Below are positions 45,700 to 45,763 of a DNA stretch of 45,763 nucleotides, piece by piece. Source of the DNA: Selenomonadaceae bacterium (GTDB taxonomy: Bacteria; Bacillota; Negativicutes; Selenomonadales; Selenomonadaceae); the NCBI GenBank assembly GCA_017446845.1, contig JAFSOQ010000108.1, positions 1 to 45,763 on the forward strand, given 5' to 3'. The notes under the pieces are model-generated. The model ran no database searches and was not told the DNA's origin. It was given only the letters and a program-made list of their open reading frames with translations. The first letter of the stretch is position 1. Every line of letters starts with the position of its first letter. Made by a program: the position numbers and the translations under genes.

Positions 45700-45763
45700 T
45701 AAAAACTATAGGTGAGGTCGTCCCCTCTTTTCAAAAGAGTGGACTGCGCAGAACCGCTCAAGC
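45700..45763 (+). other. leader or structured RNA start at the window edge
   Basis: The transcript expected from the promoter at 45665-45693 begins here. It holds a hairpin CTCTTTT-C-AAAAGAG at 45734-45748 followed by GTGGACTGCGCAGAACC. A similar block (CCCCTCTTTG, TCAAAG, TGTGGATTACGCAGAACC) occurs on the minus strand at 15421-15460. No known RNA family is recognised and the element is cut by the window end. Confidence 0.35.

Overview
The window looks like chromosome of a Gram-negative-type Firmicute, most likely a member of the Negativicutes (Selenomonadales-like). Low-GC Firmicute genes (sepF, ylmH, sigH-like sigma factor, ctsR, rbgA, comEA, an LCP wall enzyme) sit beside a lipid A gene set (lpxC, fabZ, lpxA, lpxI). 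Shine-Dalgarno sequences are strong (GGAGG type), TTG start codons are unusually common, and AAAATTTT-type tracts run through the whole window. The genus cannot be named from sequence reading alone.

Layout. 1-2.6 kb (minus): PLP-binding protein, SepF, YlmH and a DUF697-like helical protein. 2.7-5.7 kb (minus): cobalamin-assembly cluster cobU, two tandem GNAT acetyltransferases, cobQ. 5.8-10.3 kb (plus): SigH-like sigma factor, MmcQ/YjbR protein, a secreted protein with two internal repeats, LarE sulfur transferase, diaminopimelate decarboxylase. 10.3-12.1 kb (minus): a lone DUF262/DUF1524 GmrSD-like nuclease, a candidate defence gene. 12.2-22.5 kb (minus): a Tad/Flp pilus locus (TadG-like protein, CpaB, CpaC secretin, two MinD-type ATPases, TadB, four Flp pilins, TadE, TadA, TadC) with no prepilin peptidase in the window. 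22.5-28 kb: decayed IS, orphan ctsR with an autoregulatory promoter, a secreted protein, tRNA-Ala(CGC), an LCP protein, an MsrA-like protein lacking the catalytic cysteine, and an orphan CydC-like ABC exporter. 28.2-28.6 kb (plus): two tiny genes behind a consensus promoter whose spacer is a poly-T tract. 28.6-33 kb (minus): glycosyltransferase, serA, comEA, a coiled-coil membrane protein, rbgA. 33-38.4 kb (minus): hisD-sbcD-sbcC with overlapping ends, followed by decayed IS pieces. 38.5-40.1 kb (minus): a methyltransferase split at a run of nine G. 40.2-41.3 kb (plus): kptA, a TSCPD protein and a small cysteine-containing protein. 41.4-45.6 kb (minus): lpxC (frameshifted), fabZ, lpxA, a hypothetical gene, lpxI, thiamine diphosphokinase.

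Main points of interest. (1) A dispersed heptad repeat built on TAGGAAN/TAGGAGN lies at many gene boundaries. It supplies stop codons and one Shine-Dalgarno, encodes the last residues of LpxC, and is inserted in frame inside hisD. (2) A G9 tract in the methyltransferase and a T13 tract between the -35 and -10 of the small-gene promoter are both candidates for slippage-driven phase variation. (3) lpxC carries a one-base frameshift that removes its second catalytic half. (4) Two decayed copies of one IS5-like element abut the stop codons of sbcC and ctsR, one mixed with an IS256-like fragment. (5) A Tad locus has four tandem pilins and an internal terminator. All functions come from reading the sequence and family knowledge; no database search was run.
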